Origin: Chryseobacterium panacisoli
Lineage (GTDB): Bacteria > Bacteroidota > Bacteroidia > Flavobacteriales > Weeksellaceae
Reading direction: 5' to 3'
DNA: 64,000 nt
Assembly (NCBI RefSeq): GCF_008274625.1
Contig: NZ_VTRU01000001.1
Coordinates: forward strand, 1,860,001-1,924,000
The first letter of the stretch is position 1, and each line of letters begins with the position of its first letter. Below the pieces are notes generated by a model. The model ran no database searches, was not told the origin of the DNA, and saw nothing but the letters and a program-made list of their open reading frames with translations. This document shows, one piece after another, positions 25,907-34,255 of this stretch. Position numbers and translations under genes: made by a program.

Positions 25907-28336
25907 TTAGAAATCCAAAGTAATTGAAGCTCTGGCAGCAGCTCCCATGATAGGTCTGGCCATAATGATTCCGTCTCCGTTTGGAGAACCCGCTCTTGGA
26001 TCACCTTCTGTGATACCGATTGTATTAAAGATATTCGTTCCATCCACAGCAAAACGTATTCTTCCTAATTGGTAAGACATTCCTGCTCCAAATTCTGTGA
26101 AAGAAGGTAAAGTCTGTACATTCTTCTCATCCTGGAAACGTTTTCCATAATAATTCATGCTTACATAGGTTCTCCATGCTTTTGTAATGTTAACTGCCGG
26201 AGAAATATTGAAGAAAAACTTAGGCATTCTTCTGACCACATTTCCTTCAAGCACACTTCCTGCCTCAAGATTTTTATATTTAGGGCTCTGAATTGTTCCG
26301 TTAAATGTTACTTCTAAAATATTATTGAATAAACGTGCGAAACCTTCTAATTCCACTCCATAGTTTTGTGTATTGGCGAAGGTATTTTCGGATGTACCAT
26401 CAGAGAAAACATCTGTAAATGAAAGGTTCTTCAAGGTAGAATAGAACGGAATTACGGCTATGTCAAAAGTGCGCGAGTAATATTTATATCCTACTTCCAG
26501 CTGATTGGTTGTTACTGATTTTAAAGGTTTATCAGGGTTCGGATTGGAGAAATAATTATAATATGCTTCTTCATTTGGTGATCTGAAACCATTGGAAAAA
26601 CGGGCATATACCGCATTTTCTCTATTGATCTTATAGTTGGCAGCTAATGTAAAAGATACTTTATCTACATTATAATTCCAGTAAGTATATTTATTTCCCA
26701 ACACACTCATATTATCATCTGCCGTAGTCGTGTTGAAACCGTGAGTTCCATCTGTTGTTAACCCTGAATTATTTAAATTGGAAGAGGTTGTATTGGCAAA
26801 ATTCCCTTTATAATAATCATGGCTGTAACGAAGACCTCCATTCACACTTAAAGCATCCGTAATATTATAATCAAGGTTTACATAAAGATCATTCAAGCTT
26901 CCCTGAGTCTGAGTATCTCTCTGTAAAAACGTCATATCGGTTACTCCATTATAGGTTTTGGAATATCCGGTATCTGATGGACTAAGAGAAGTATCTACCA
27001 GATTCAATAGATGTGGTCTGTCTGTAGCCGTAGTCAGGATATTACTCCAGTTCCAGTATTGATGGGATTTCCAGTTGGATTTATAAAAACCTGCGGTAAC
27101 ATTTCCCTGATCAAACTTATAATTGAACTGCAGATCATTCACGAAGTTATTCATCTGTTTGTCAATGGCCCAGAACCCTAGTTTCTGTACATATTCAGGA
27201 TTAACCACAGCTCCGTTGCTCACCAGTGAATATTGATAATTGTTACCGGCAATTCCGTTACTTTTTGCAAATTCTGCCATCGTCTGTGGACCTCCTGCAG
27301 GGAAAATCCCTGTATAATTCATATTGATATTGGTGTATCTGGTCTTATTTAAAACACTGAAATTATTCCCAAGATCATATTTAAACTCTGCTCCCAGCGC
27401 ATCTACTTTCGGATGAATTCCGTCTTCAAGATTTCTGTTGAAAAATCCACCTCCTGCCTGTGGAATATTCAGCTGGCTGATGGCTCTGTAGCTATATGTT
27501 CCGTAATTAGGATCAAAATTCTGAAATCCTTTCAGCTTATTGCCGTTTTGTACCAAAGGAACAGGAAGGAAGAAAGTATTTCTGTCGTCCAGTTTTTTGT
27601 AATATACTTTTACGTAACCTTTATCAAAGACATATTTCAGGTTCATTCTGATTTGTCCTCCATTATTAGCTTTGAAACCTGTTTTTCTGATTCCGTCATC
27701 TGTTCTGTAGAAACCTCCTACATTAAAAAACAGTTTATCCTGAACCAAAGCTCCACCTACATTTACATCGGTACGCATCAATCCATAGGTACTTGTTTCC
27801 AGCTTTGCTGTACCTCTGAAGTCATTGGTTCCTTCTCTGGTAATAAAGTTGATTAAACCACCGGGAGAGTTGGTTGCAAAAATAGATCCGGAACCTCCTC
27901 TCAAAGCTTCCATACGGTTTACGGTATTATCTACACGAAAAAAATTATCCGCATTGGCAAACTGAAGAGCACCGTCTTCAAAAACCGGAAGACCGTCTTC
28001 CTGTACCTGTACAAATTCATAAGCACCTGCAGAAGGAATACCTCTTGCAAAAAGGTTGTTTCCTACTTCACCTCCTGAAGTTTCCACCGCAAATCCGGGA
28101 ACTCTTTGTAATAAAGCAGCTGCACTAATGGGGTTTTGCTTCTGAATTTCTTTGGAACTGAATGTGGAAATCGCAGTACTGGATTCTATTTTTTTCTTTG
28201 GATTTGAATTTCCTGTGATGACAATCTGATCGATAGAGGAAATTTTTGCAGAATCCTGCGGGGTTTCCTGGGCATAAGCATTATTAAAATATAACGTAGC
28301 TGTTGCGGCGATTAAAAAGATTGATTTTTTTTTCAT
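25907..28336 (-). CDS. TonB-dependent outer-membrane receptor of the trehalose locus
   Basis: 809 residues from ATG 28336 (MKKKSIFLIAATATLYF, signal peptide ending near AYAQ). Plug domain from about residue 45: PISAAALLQRVPGFAVE, LFARGIPSAGAYEF and GGSGSIFATNSPGGLINFITREG. The 22-strand barrel ends RASITLDF, with the terminal Phe of outer-membrane barrels. There is no carboxypeptidase-like N-terminal domain and no susD partner, so it is not a SusC-type transporter. It lies 22 bp after the trehalase gene in a minus-strand MFS-trehalase-receptor operon, which suggests it admits trehalose or a trehalose-containing glycoside. Substrate is inferred. Confidence 0.92.
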   Translation of the reverse strand: MKKKSIFLIAATATLYFNNAYAQETPQDSAKISSIDQIVITGNSNPKKKIESSTAISTFSSKEIQKQNPISAAALLQRVPGFAVETSGGEVGNNLFARGIPSAGAYEFVQVQEDGLPVFEDGALQFANADNFFRVDNTVNRMEALRGGSGSIFATNSPGGLINFITREGTNDFRGTAKLETSTYGLMRTDVNVGGALVQDKLFFNVGGFYRTDDGIRKTGFKANNGGQIRMNLKYVFDKGYVKVYYKKLDDRNTFFLPVPLVQNGNKLKGFQNFDPNYGTYSYRAISQLNIPQAGGGFFNRNLEDGIHPKVDALGAEFKYDLGNNFSVLNKTRYTNINMNYTGIFPAGGPQTMAEFAKSNGIAGNNYQYSLVSNGAVVNPEYVQKLGFWAIDKQMNNFVNDLQFNYKFDQGNVTAGFYKSNWKSHQYWNWSNILTTATDRPHLLNLVDTSLSPSDTGYSKTYNGVTDMTFLQRDTQTQGSLNDLYVNLDYNITDALSVNGGLRYSHDYYKGNFANTTSSNLNNSGLTTDGTHGFNTTTADDNMSVLGNKYTYWNYNVDKVSFTLAANYKINRENAVYARFSNGFRSPNEEAYYNYFSNPNPDKPLKSVTTNQLEVGYKYYSRTFDIAVIPFYSTLKNLSFTDVFSDGTSENTFANTQNYGVELEGFARLFNNILEVTFNGTIQSPKYKNLEAGSVLEGNVVRRMPKFFFNISPAVNITKAWRTYVSMNYYGKRFQDEKNVQTLPSFTEFGAGMSYQLGRIRFAVDGTNIFNTIGITEGDPRAGSPNGDGIIMARPIMGAAARASITLDF

Positions 28337-28358
28337 AGCCTTATTTTTATTGTTAGTT

Positions 28359-29840
28359 TCAGTTTTGTTGTAATTGTAAATACACTCCATTGGTCCAACC
28401 GAATCCATCCTGATTTGGGTATTCCCCACCGCCCGCTATTGTTTCTGTGTCTAATGCATTGTATTTTTCCATTAGTTTTCCGGTATTCTTGTAGACTCTT
28501 TCTACATTGGAACACCAATTGTTTTTTATCTTCTCAGCCAGTTCATCAAAGCCATAATTTTTCATTGCTTTAAAGCCCAGCCACTGATAAGGTGCCCATG
28601 CATTGGGAAGATCCCACTGCTGGCCTGAGTTTTTAGTTGTGGTAACCAACCCGCCCTTATAAAGAAATTTTTCAGCTATAACCTTAGCAACAGCTTCCGC
28701 TTGTTCCTGATCTGCAATTCCAAGAAATAAAGGATAAAGAGCAGCAATATGTTCAGACGGTGTTTTTGTGTTTTTTTTAGTGTGATAATCTTTATAATTG
28801 TTAGTATTTCTATCCCAGAAATATATATTGATCATCTGTCTTCGGCTTGCTGCTCTTTCTGAAAAATAATTTTCTTTTTCACTCAGATTCTGAAGTGCTG
28901 AAGATTTTGCCAAAGTCATTTCCAGATGCCACAAAAGGCAGTTCAGGTCTACTTGCGCAAGATTCAGCGTTTCTATCGTCTGTATATTTTCTCCGTCTGC
29001 GAACCATCTGCTGGAAAAATCCCAGCCTGATTCACAGGCACTTCTTATATTTCTGTAAAATTCATCTCCTGAAGTTTTCTCATGATCTTCAATGTCGATC
29101 AGATAACTTTCGGGACGGGGTGCATTTTCTGCATCGTAGTAACGGTTCAGAATATCTCCGTCTTTTGTTTTAACCACTCTTTTTACACTGGAATTATTTT
29201 CCAGCCATTCTTCGCCATTCATCCAGAAAGCATATTCTTTTTCCAGAGTGTCGTGATATTGTGTATAAATTCTTTCGTCATTCGTCGTTTCAAAAAGCAG
29301 GTCCAGCATTAATGAAAAATAAGGGGGCTGCGATCTGCTCAGGAAATGAGTTCTGCTGGCATTCGGAACAAATCCTACATTTTGAATCAGGTAAGAACAG
29401 TTTTCAATAATGTTTTCCATCATTTCTATTCTGCCGGAAGCTTTTAATCCCAACATAATAAAATAGCTGTCCCAATAGAAAAACTCATTAAAACGACCTC
29501 CCGGAACAATATAAGGTTTCGGTAATTTTAAAAGGGTCCCTTTTTCCTCATCGGCTGTACGGGTCAATTCATCCCATAATTTTTCAATATGCTCTTTGAT
29601 AGGAAGATGATCTTCCCTCTGAACAGAAACTCTGGCCCCTAAAAAATCAAAATGGGTTGTCACAAAATCTTTAAGATCAAAACCGAGAATGTCTTTTGCT
29701 TTTTCATACTCCTCATTAATTTTTGCAATAGGAAATAATGGAACCGCATCCGTCATCATCTTCTGATCTTCAAAAATTTCAGATCTCTGCACATCATCAA
29801 ACAGACTTTGAATTTCGTTTATGTAAAGCTGGTTACTCAT
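28359..29840 (-). CDS. treF: GH37 trehalase, cytoplasmic type
   Basis: 493 residues without a signal peptide. Both trehalase signatures are present: PGGRFNEFFYWDSYF near residue 112 and QQWDLPNAWAPYQWLG near 420; the closing AGGGEYPNQDGFGWTNGV is also typical of GH37. It hydrolyses alpha,alpha-trehalose to two glucoses. Lack of an export signal places it in the cytoplasm, consistent with an adjacent MFS importer. It starts 2 bp after the MFS stop and is followed 22 bp later by the TonB receptor. Confidence 0.95.
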   Translation of the reverse strand: MSNQLYINEIQSLFDDVQRSEIFEDQKMMTDAVPLFPIAKINEEYEKAKDILGFDLKDFVTTHFDFLGARVSVQREDHLPIKEHIEKLWDELTRTADEEKGTLLKLPKPYIVPGGRFNEFFYWDSYFIMLGLKASGRIEMMENIIENCSYLIQNVGFVPNASRTHFLSRSQPPYFSLMLDLLFETTNDERIYTQYHDTLEKEYAFWMNGEEWLENNSSVKRVVKTKDGDILNRYYDAENAPRPESYLIDIEDHEKTSGDEFYRNIRSACESGWDFSSRWFADGENIQTIETLNLAQVDLNCLLWHLEMTLAKSSALQNLSEKENYFSERAASRRQMINIYFWDRNTNNYKDYHTKKNTKTPSEHIAALYPLFLGIADQEQAEAVAKVIAEKFLYKGGLVTTTKNSGQQWDLPNAWAPYQWLGFKAMKNYGFDELAEKIKNNWCSNVERVYKNTGKLMEKYNALDTETIAGGGEYPNQDGFGWTNGVYLQLQQN

Positions 29841-29842
29841 TT

Positions 29843-31072
29843 TTATTTTTTAGGATTAATTTTTAATTTATTCATGAAAACTGCCGAAATGATCAGTAAT
29901 GAAAGCGGAATCAGGGAAAGATAAAATGCCTGTTGACCGCTGAATTCCTGAAATACAAAACCGGTAATAATAGAACCTATTGTTCCTCCGATTGCTGAGA
30001 AAACAACAATAAGTCCTGACATGGCACTATGCAAATATTTCGGGATTGATGCCAGAATCACAGAATTAATACTTGGATAAATCGGTGCCAGCAAACCTCC
30101 CATTAAGGGAAATAAATAGACAACCAAAGGAGCATTCATCCAACTGGTATTCGTGTCTATATGAATATTGTGGGTAAGTGGTAAAACCAACAATAAACTG
30201 ATAGCAAAGCCTATCACACAAAAAGAAACTACATAGATCCAGTTGAACTTCTTAGAAAAGAATCCCGACAAAAATCTGCCCAACGCAAAAGCTCCCGCCA
30301 AAACGGCTCCCGCCTGAATACTCATTGATGTAGGTACTTTTAAAATTTCTTTATAAAAAGTAGGCGTCCATGTTTGAAAGCTCTGTTCTACCAATACAAA
30401 AAGGAAAGCACATAATAAAAAGAACAATACTTTTTTATAGCTGAATAAGCTGGCACTATTTCTTAGATCTCCCAATAAATCTGTTTTCTCACTTTTGGCT
30501 TCCTGCTCATTCAGTTTTGAAAAGAACAGGAATAAAAAAGATAAAGAGGAAAGCCCGCCCAGGACCCAATATACATCCAGCCATCTTGTAGATTCCGGAT
30601 TATGATCATCAATATATAGACTGAATAATACATTTCCTGCCAGAACTCCAATCATGAAAAACCCTTCCAGAAATCCCATAAAGCTGGAATGTTCTTTATC
30701 TGTTTCCGTTACCAATCCAATAGAAGTAAAAACCGAAATTTTAATTAAAGCAAAGGAAACTCCTACGGTTGCAAATAATAATTTGAAAACCCAAAAGGTA
30801 TTGGTAAACGGCATTACAAAACACATACAGCTTACCAGCAATAAAGCAATCAACATGGATTTTTTGATTCCTATTTTGGGAAGAAATGAAGCCAGAATGA
30901 ATGAACAAATGGCAATCGGAAGATCTTTGAAACCTTCCAAAACACTGGCCGAAGATTTTGAAATCCCAAAATTCTGCTGTACTTGTAGAATGACTGTTCC
31001 TACAGAATTCAGAAGAATGGCAAAGACAAAATAATTTAAAAATAAAACGGCCTTGATGTTAATATTTTTCAT
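29843..31072 (-). CDS. MFS transporter, probable trehalose/sugar importer
   Basis: 409 residues with about 12 predicted membrane segments. The MFS loop 2-3 appears as SFLPKIGIKKSML. First gene of the minus-strand trehalose operon, directly ahead of trehalase. The chain of TonB receptor, MFS importer and cytoplasmic trehalase makes a complete uptake-and-cleavage route; substrate assignment rests on this context. The promoter region is shared with the divergent AraC regulator and contains a perfect inverted repeat. Confidence 0.88.
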   Translation of the reverse strand: MKNINIKAVLFLNYFVFAILLNSVGTVILQVQQNFGISKSSASVLEGFKDLPIAICSFILASFLPKIGIKKSMLIALLLVSCMCFVMPFTNTFWVFKLLFATVGVSFALIKISVFTSIGLVTETDKEHSSFMGFLEGFFMIGVLAGNVLFSLYIDDHNPESTRWLDVYWVLGGLSSLSFLFLFFSKLNEQEAKSEKTDLLGDLRNSASLFSYKKVLFFLLCAFLFVLVEQSFQTWTPTFYKEILKVPTSMSIQAGAVLAGAFALGRFLSGFFSKKFNWIYVVSFCVIGFAISLLLVLPLTHNIHIDTNTSWMNAPLVVYLFPLMGGLLAPIYPSINSVILASIPKYLHSAMSGLIVVFSAIGGTIGSIITGFVFQEFSGQQAFYLSLIPLSLLIISAVFMNKLKINPKK

Positions 31073-31092
31073 TCAGGTTATTTCTTGTCGGC

Positions 31093-31130
31093 TAAGATAG
31101 AAGCATTTGTGTTAACGATAATTTAACACA
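31093..31130 (-). promoter_or_regulatory. Operator-like inverted repeat and -7 box upstream of the trehalose operon
   Basis: TGTGTTAA (31108-31115) and TTAACACA (31123-31130) form a perfect 8-bp dyad with a 7-bp spacer. On the minus strand it sits directly upstream of a TATCTTAG -7-like box (31093-31100), 20 nt before the MFS start. It is a good candidate site for the divergent AraC regulator. Confidence 0.5.
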
Positions 31131-31195
31131 GTAAATCAATATTTGAACTATATTAATATAATTACTATTTTTAGTAAATAAATATGATTAATTAA

Positions 31196-32101
31196 ATGAA
31201 AGTTACTTTTGAAAGGGTAATCCCTAATGAAAAGAGTTCATTCCGGACGATTCATAATAACTCTCCTATTTCAGAATTCAAATGGGAATATCATTATCAT
31301 CCCGAAATTGAGCTGGTATGTGTTATTTCCGGAAACGGAACCCGCCATGTAGGCTACCATAAAAGTAATTACACCCATGGAGATCTGGTATTAATCGGTT
31401 CCAATATTCCCCATTCCGGATTTGGGCTGAATTCTATTGATCCGCACGAAGAAATTGTACTTCAGTTCAAGGAAGAAATCCTGCAGTTTCCGCAGCAGGA
31501 AGTAGAAGCCAGATCGATCAAAAATCTGTTGGAACTTTCAAAATACGGGATTCATTTTCATCATAAAGTAAAAAAAATAATGCTGCCCAAACTGAAGCTT
31601 ATGCTGGAATCGGAAGGTTACAAAAGGTATTTGCTATTGCTTGAGATTCTTTTTGAGCTTTCAAAATGTGAAGATTATGATCTTCTAAACAAAGAAATCA
31701 TGCCCTACACCATTATTTCCAAAAATAAAACCCGTCTTGAAAATATCTTCACGTATGTAGAACATCATTATGACAAAGAAATTGAAATTGAAGAAGTCGC
31801 CAGACTGGCTAACCTGACATTGCCGGCTTTCTGTAATTTCTTTAAAAAAGCAACCCAGATCACTTTTACAGAATTTGTCAATAGATACAGAATCAATAAA
31901 GCATGCCTGCTGATGGCACAGGATAAGTCCATTTCAGAATGCAGCTATCAATGTGGTTTTAATAATGTGACCTATTTCAACAGGATGTTTAAAAAATATA
32001 CCGGGAAAACGCCTTCAGAATTCATTAAGAATTATTCTCACAACAACATCAATGTAGATTTGAAAGTTGAAAAAGAGACTAAAGCTAAGGTAAGTTTTTA
32101 A
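31196..32101 (+). CDS. AraC-family transcriptional regulator of the trehalose locus
   Basis: 301 residues. N-terminal cupin sensor domain (about 25-95: WEYHYHPEIELVCVISGNG, YTHGDLVLIGSNIPH); C-terminal pair of AraC helix-turn-helix motifs (IEEVARLANLTLPAFCNFFK and ISECSYQCGFNNVTYFNRMF) ending with the signature KYTGKTPSEF. It is divergent from the trehalose operon, 123 bp between starts, so it probably controls that operon in response to the sugar or a breakdown product. Confidence 0.92.
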   Translation: MKVTFERVIPNEKSSFRTIHNNSPISEFKWEYHYHPEIELVCVISGNGTRHVGYHKSNYTHGDLVLIGSNIPHSGFGLNSIDPHEEIVLQFKEEILQFPQQEVEARSIKNLLELSKYGIHFHHKVKKIMLPKLKLMLESEGYKRYLLLLEILFELSKCEDYDLLNKEIMPYTIISKNKTRLENIFTYVEHHYDKEIEIEEVARLANLTLPAFCNFFKKATQITFTEFVNRYRINKACLLMAQDKSISECSYQCGFNNVTYFNRMFKKYTGKTPSEFIKNYSHNNINVDLKVEKETKAKVSF

Positions 32102-32442
32102 TAATGACATGTTGAAATTCCTCTGTCAATAAACTTTTCTGAGACTTCTAAGGAGTGATAAAGTGTATAAATAGACCATTTTTCGTATTTATCATTCCGT
32201 AGGAATCTAGATTTCTTAGTTATAAAAACTTTTTGAGGTTTACAATAAAAAAGCTATGCTGAGACTCCTACGGAGTACAAAGTGGATGAAGAAATATGCT
32301 ATGAATTAAACATCTGCCAAATCCACGAAGGAAAGACCAGATCTATAAATAAACAAGAAACAAAAAAAGCCACTCAAAAAGAGCAGCTTTATATTAGTAT
32401 GAATAAGAACCAGTAACTGAATAACCAGCAACTAATCATTAC
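32102..32442. repeat. Gene-free gap with CCTACGGA-type repeats
   Basis: 341 bp without an ORF. Two direct copies of a CTGAGACTYCTAMGGAGT element (from 32139 and 32259, both running into AAAGTG) and one inverted copy (ATCATTCCGTAGGAATCTAG, 32191-32210). The same inverted form recurs at 40399. A weak hairpin near 32368-32392 may terminate the thioredoxin-like gene. Confidence 0.55.
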
Positions 32443-32997
32443 TTATTTCCATTTAATATTGCATCCCATACTTGGTCTTTGAATTTCTTCCTGCGCTTCT
32501 CCAGCCAAAAGATTTTCAAAAGCAATAATCAGATCCTCACCTGTAACATCTTTATTATTTCCCGGTCTTGAATCATCCATCTGACCTCTGTACACAAGAT
32601 CAAGCTTACCATCAAAGAAATAAAAATCCGGAGTACAAGCCGCATCATAAGCTTTCGCTACTGCCTGGCTTTCATCAAATAAATAAGGAAAATCAAAATT
32701 TCTTTCAATCTGAAATTCAATCATTTTCTCAGGAGAATCTGCCGGATATTTTTCAATATCATTAGCATTGATAGCGATGAATTCTATTCCTCGTTCGTTA
32801 TAGTCTTCATATAACTCGTTGATTTTATCAATCACATGAAGAACAAACGGACAGTGGTTGCACATAAAGATCACCAAAGTACCATTTTCTCCTTTCAGTT
32901 CTTCCAAAGACTGAAGTTCATTCGTTTTTGACGGGTTAGGAAGTTCAAAAAACGGAGCCTTTGTTCCTAATGCCAGCATATTTGATGGTGTATTCAT
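32443..32997 (-). CDS. Thioredoxin/peroxiredoxin-like protein
   Basis: 184 residues. AhpC/TSA-thioredoxin-like fold: LGTKAPFFELPNP at the start, then the redox motif MCNHCPFVLHVID near residue 45 (CxxC), and CTPDFYFFDG with the cis-Pro region. Members are annotated thioredoxin family; partners are unknown. No signal peptide is visible, so it is cytoplasmic. Single gene on the minus strand with repeat-rich DNA on both sides. Confidence 0.9.
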   Translation of the reverse strand: MNTPSNMLALGTKAPFFELPNPSKTNELQSLEELKGENGTLVIFMCNHCPFVLHVIDKINELYEDYNERGIEFIAINANDIEKYPADSPEKMIEFQIERNFDFPYLFDESQAVAKAYDAACTPDFYFFDGKLDLVYRGQMDDSRPGNNKDVTGEDLIIAFENLLAGEAQEEIQRPSMGCNIKWK

Positions 32998-33149
32998 ATC
33001 CTTTTTTCTTTACCGGCAAAGATAGATATTTCTTTTATTAATTATGAAGAAGACATTTCCATTTTTTATAAAGTAAGGAAGCGGGAAGATATTAAGGTCT
33101 CAAAAATAGTTATAGTCAAATTCTATTAATATTTTTTTTTATCGCAAAT

Positions 33150-33182
33150 CAACTTCCAGCCCTCATTCTTCCAGCTTCCAGC
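33150..33182. repeat. CTTCCAGC-type repeat copy
   Basis: CAACTTCCAGC, CTCATTCTTCCAGC and TTCCAGC occur in a row. It is the reverse complement of the GGCTGGAAGATGGAAG element found at 41415-41505 and 43073-43102. It lies in the 296-bp gap before tetR; nothing coding is seen there. Confidence 0.45.
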
Positions 33183-33235
33183 TATTGATTAATTTTCTAT
33201 AAATAGTTGGCAAATCTATAAAACACATAATATCC

Positions 33236-33281
33236 TTTGGAAGTTATATTAAAAAGTTTGTAGTTTTGCTAACGCTGTTAG
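33236..33281 (+). promoter_or_regulatory. tetR promoter with overlapping palindromic operator
   Basis: TTTG (33236-33239), a 21-bp spacer and TAGTTTTG (33261-33268) form a full Bacteroidota promoter. CTAACGCTGTTAG (33269-33281) is a perfect CTAAC-N3-GTTAG dyad covering the expected transcription start, 12 bp before the tetR ATG. This is what is expected for autorepression. Confidence 0.75.
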
Positions 33282-33293
33282 TAAATAAATATC

Positions 33294-33890
33294 ATGGGTC
33301 TACATGAACGCCGTCAACGAGAAAAAGAATCCATCCGCGCAAATATTTTGCAGGCTGCTTTTACTTTGGCTAAAACTGAAGGCTGGGGTTCACTGTCTAT
33401 GCGTAAGATAGCCGATGCTATTGAGTATAGTGCACCTGTAGTATATGATTATTTTGAAAATAAAGAAGCTATTCTATTTGAAATTTCTTTAGATGGCTTT
33501 CATAAGTTACACATAGAATTATTAAAAGCTCAGCAGAAGCATGACACTCCGGAAGAGCAAATGGTTGCGATTGTGGATGCATACTGGAACTTTGCTTTTA
33601 AAAACAAGGAATATTACCAGCTTATGTTTGGTCTTGGAATGCAATGCTGTGGAAAAGGGCAGATGAAAAAAGAATTCTCATCATTCCAGGAACTGATCTA
33701 TGAATGTACCTATGAGATTATCAAGAAAAACGGATCCAATCCTGACAATGCCTGCCATATGTCTCATGCTCTGTTTTCTGCCGTTCACGGAATGATCTCT
33801 ATTATGATGATGCGTACTGCTGATATCCCTTCTACAATGAACAAGACAACACTGGACGAAACTGTTTCGGCTTTTATTAAGTCTTTGTAA
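33294..33890 (+). CDS. TetR-family repressor of the RND efflux operon
   Basis: 198 residues. N-terminal TetR helix-turn-helix: ILQAAFTLAKTEGWGSLS, MRKIADAIEYSAPVVYDYF, ENKEAILFEI. The C-terminal ligand domain is of the TetR_C_33-like type (DAYWNFAFKNKEYYQLMFGL). It sits upstream of, and in line with, an adaptor-RND-outer membrane factor operon. Four near-identical palindromes occur at its own promoter and ahead of the efflux genes, so it most likely represses both and is released by a drug-like ligand. Confidence 0.93.
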   Translation: MGLHERRQREKESIRANILQAAFTLAKTEGWGSLSMRKIADAIEYSAPVVYDYFENKEAILFEISLDGFHKLHIELLKAQQKHDTPEEQMVAIVDAYWNFAFKNKEYYQLMFGLGMQCCGKGQMKKEFSSFQELIYECTYEIIKKNGSNPDNACHMSHALFSAVHGMISIMMMRTADIPSTMNKTTLDETVSAFIKSL

Positions 33891-33909
33891 ATTTTTTTTG
33901 AATTTAAAA

Positions 33910-33936
33910 TTAACACCGTTAGGAAACTTAACACCG
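33910..33936 (+). promoter_or_regulatory. TetR operator copy 2 plus half-site
   Basis: TTAACACCGTTAG (33910-33922) matches the tetR operator with one changed end base. A half-site TTAACACCG follows at 33928. Confidence 0.6.
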
Positions 33937-34038
33937 AATTAATAGATGATTCCGTGATTCCTGATTAAAAATGAAAACCATTTATGAAGCAATTCATAGT
34001 ATTCAGCTGTTAAAAGTAATCATTTTTTTGCTTACAAA

Positions 34039-34065
34039 TTAACACTGTTAGTAAAATTAACACAC
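34039..34065 (+). promoter_or_regulatory. TetR operator copy 3 plus half-site
   Basis: TTAACACTGTTAG (34039-34051) with a half-site TTAACACAC from 34057, the same layout as copy 2. Confidence 0.6.
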
Positions 34066-34113
34066 CTTACACCATCATTATACACTTAAATACATTAAAA
34101 ACAATTTTCAATT

Positions 34114-34143
34114 ATGGAAACAATCGACTTCATCGGACATTAA
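34114..34143 (+). CDS. Putative 9-residue leader micro-ORF
   Basis: ATG to TAA encoding METIDFIGH, in the long leader between operator copies 3 and 4, followed directly by an AT-only hairpin (AAAAATT-CTGT-AATTTTT). It could be a leader peptide of the efflux operon or chance. No homologue is known to me. Confidence 0.2.
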   Translation: METIDFIGH

Positions 34144-34172
34144 AAATTCTGTAATTTTTTTTGAACTAATCA

Positions 34173-34185
34173 TTAACACTGTTAG
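34173..34185 (+). promoter_or_regulatory. TetR operator copy 4
   Basis: TTAACACTGTTAG, 70 bp before the adaptor ATG. The 40 bp around copies 2 and 4 (TTTTTTTTGAA, then the operator, then GGAAA) are a direct repeat. The whole 365-bp gap 33891-34255 holds these sites and no larger ORF. Confidence 0.6.
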
Positions 34186-34255
34186 GAAAAAAAACAGCAT
34201 TTATTAAAAAGAACTTTACTTAAATCTAACACTTCATTAAAAAAATTAAACCACA

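Noticed and set aside
28337-28429. N-terminal extension of the TonB receptor
   Set aside because: It overlaps the end of the trehalase gene and precedes a normal signal peptide that starts at 28336.
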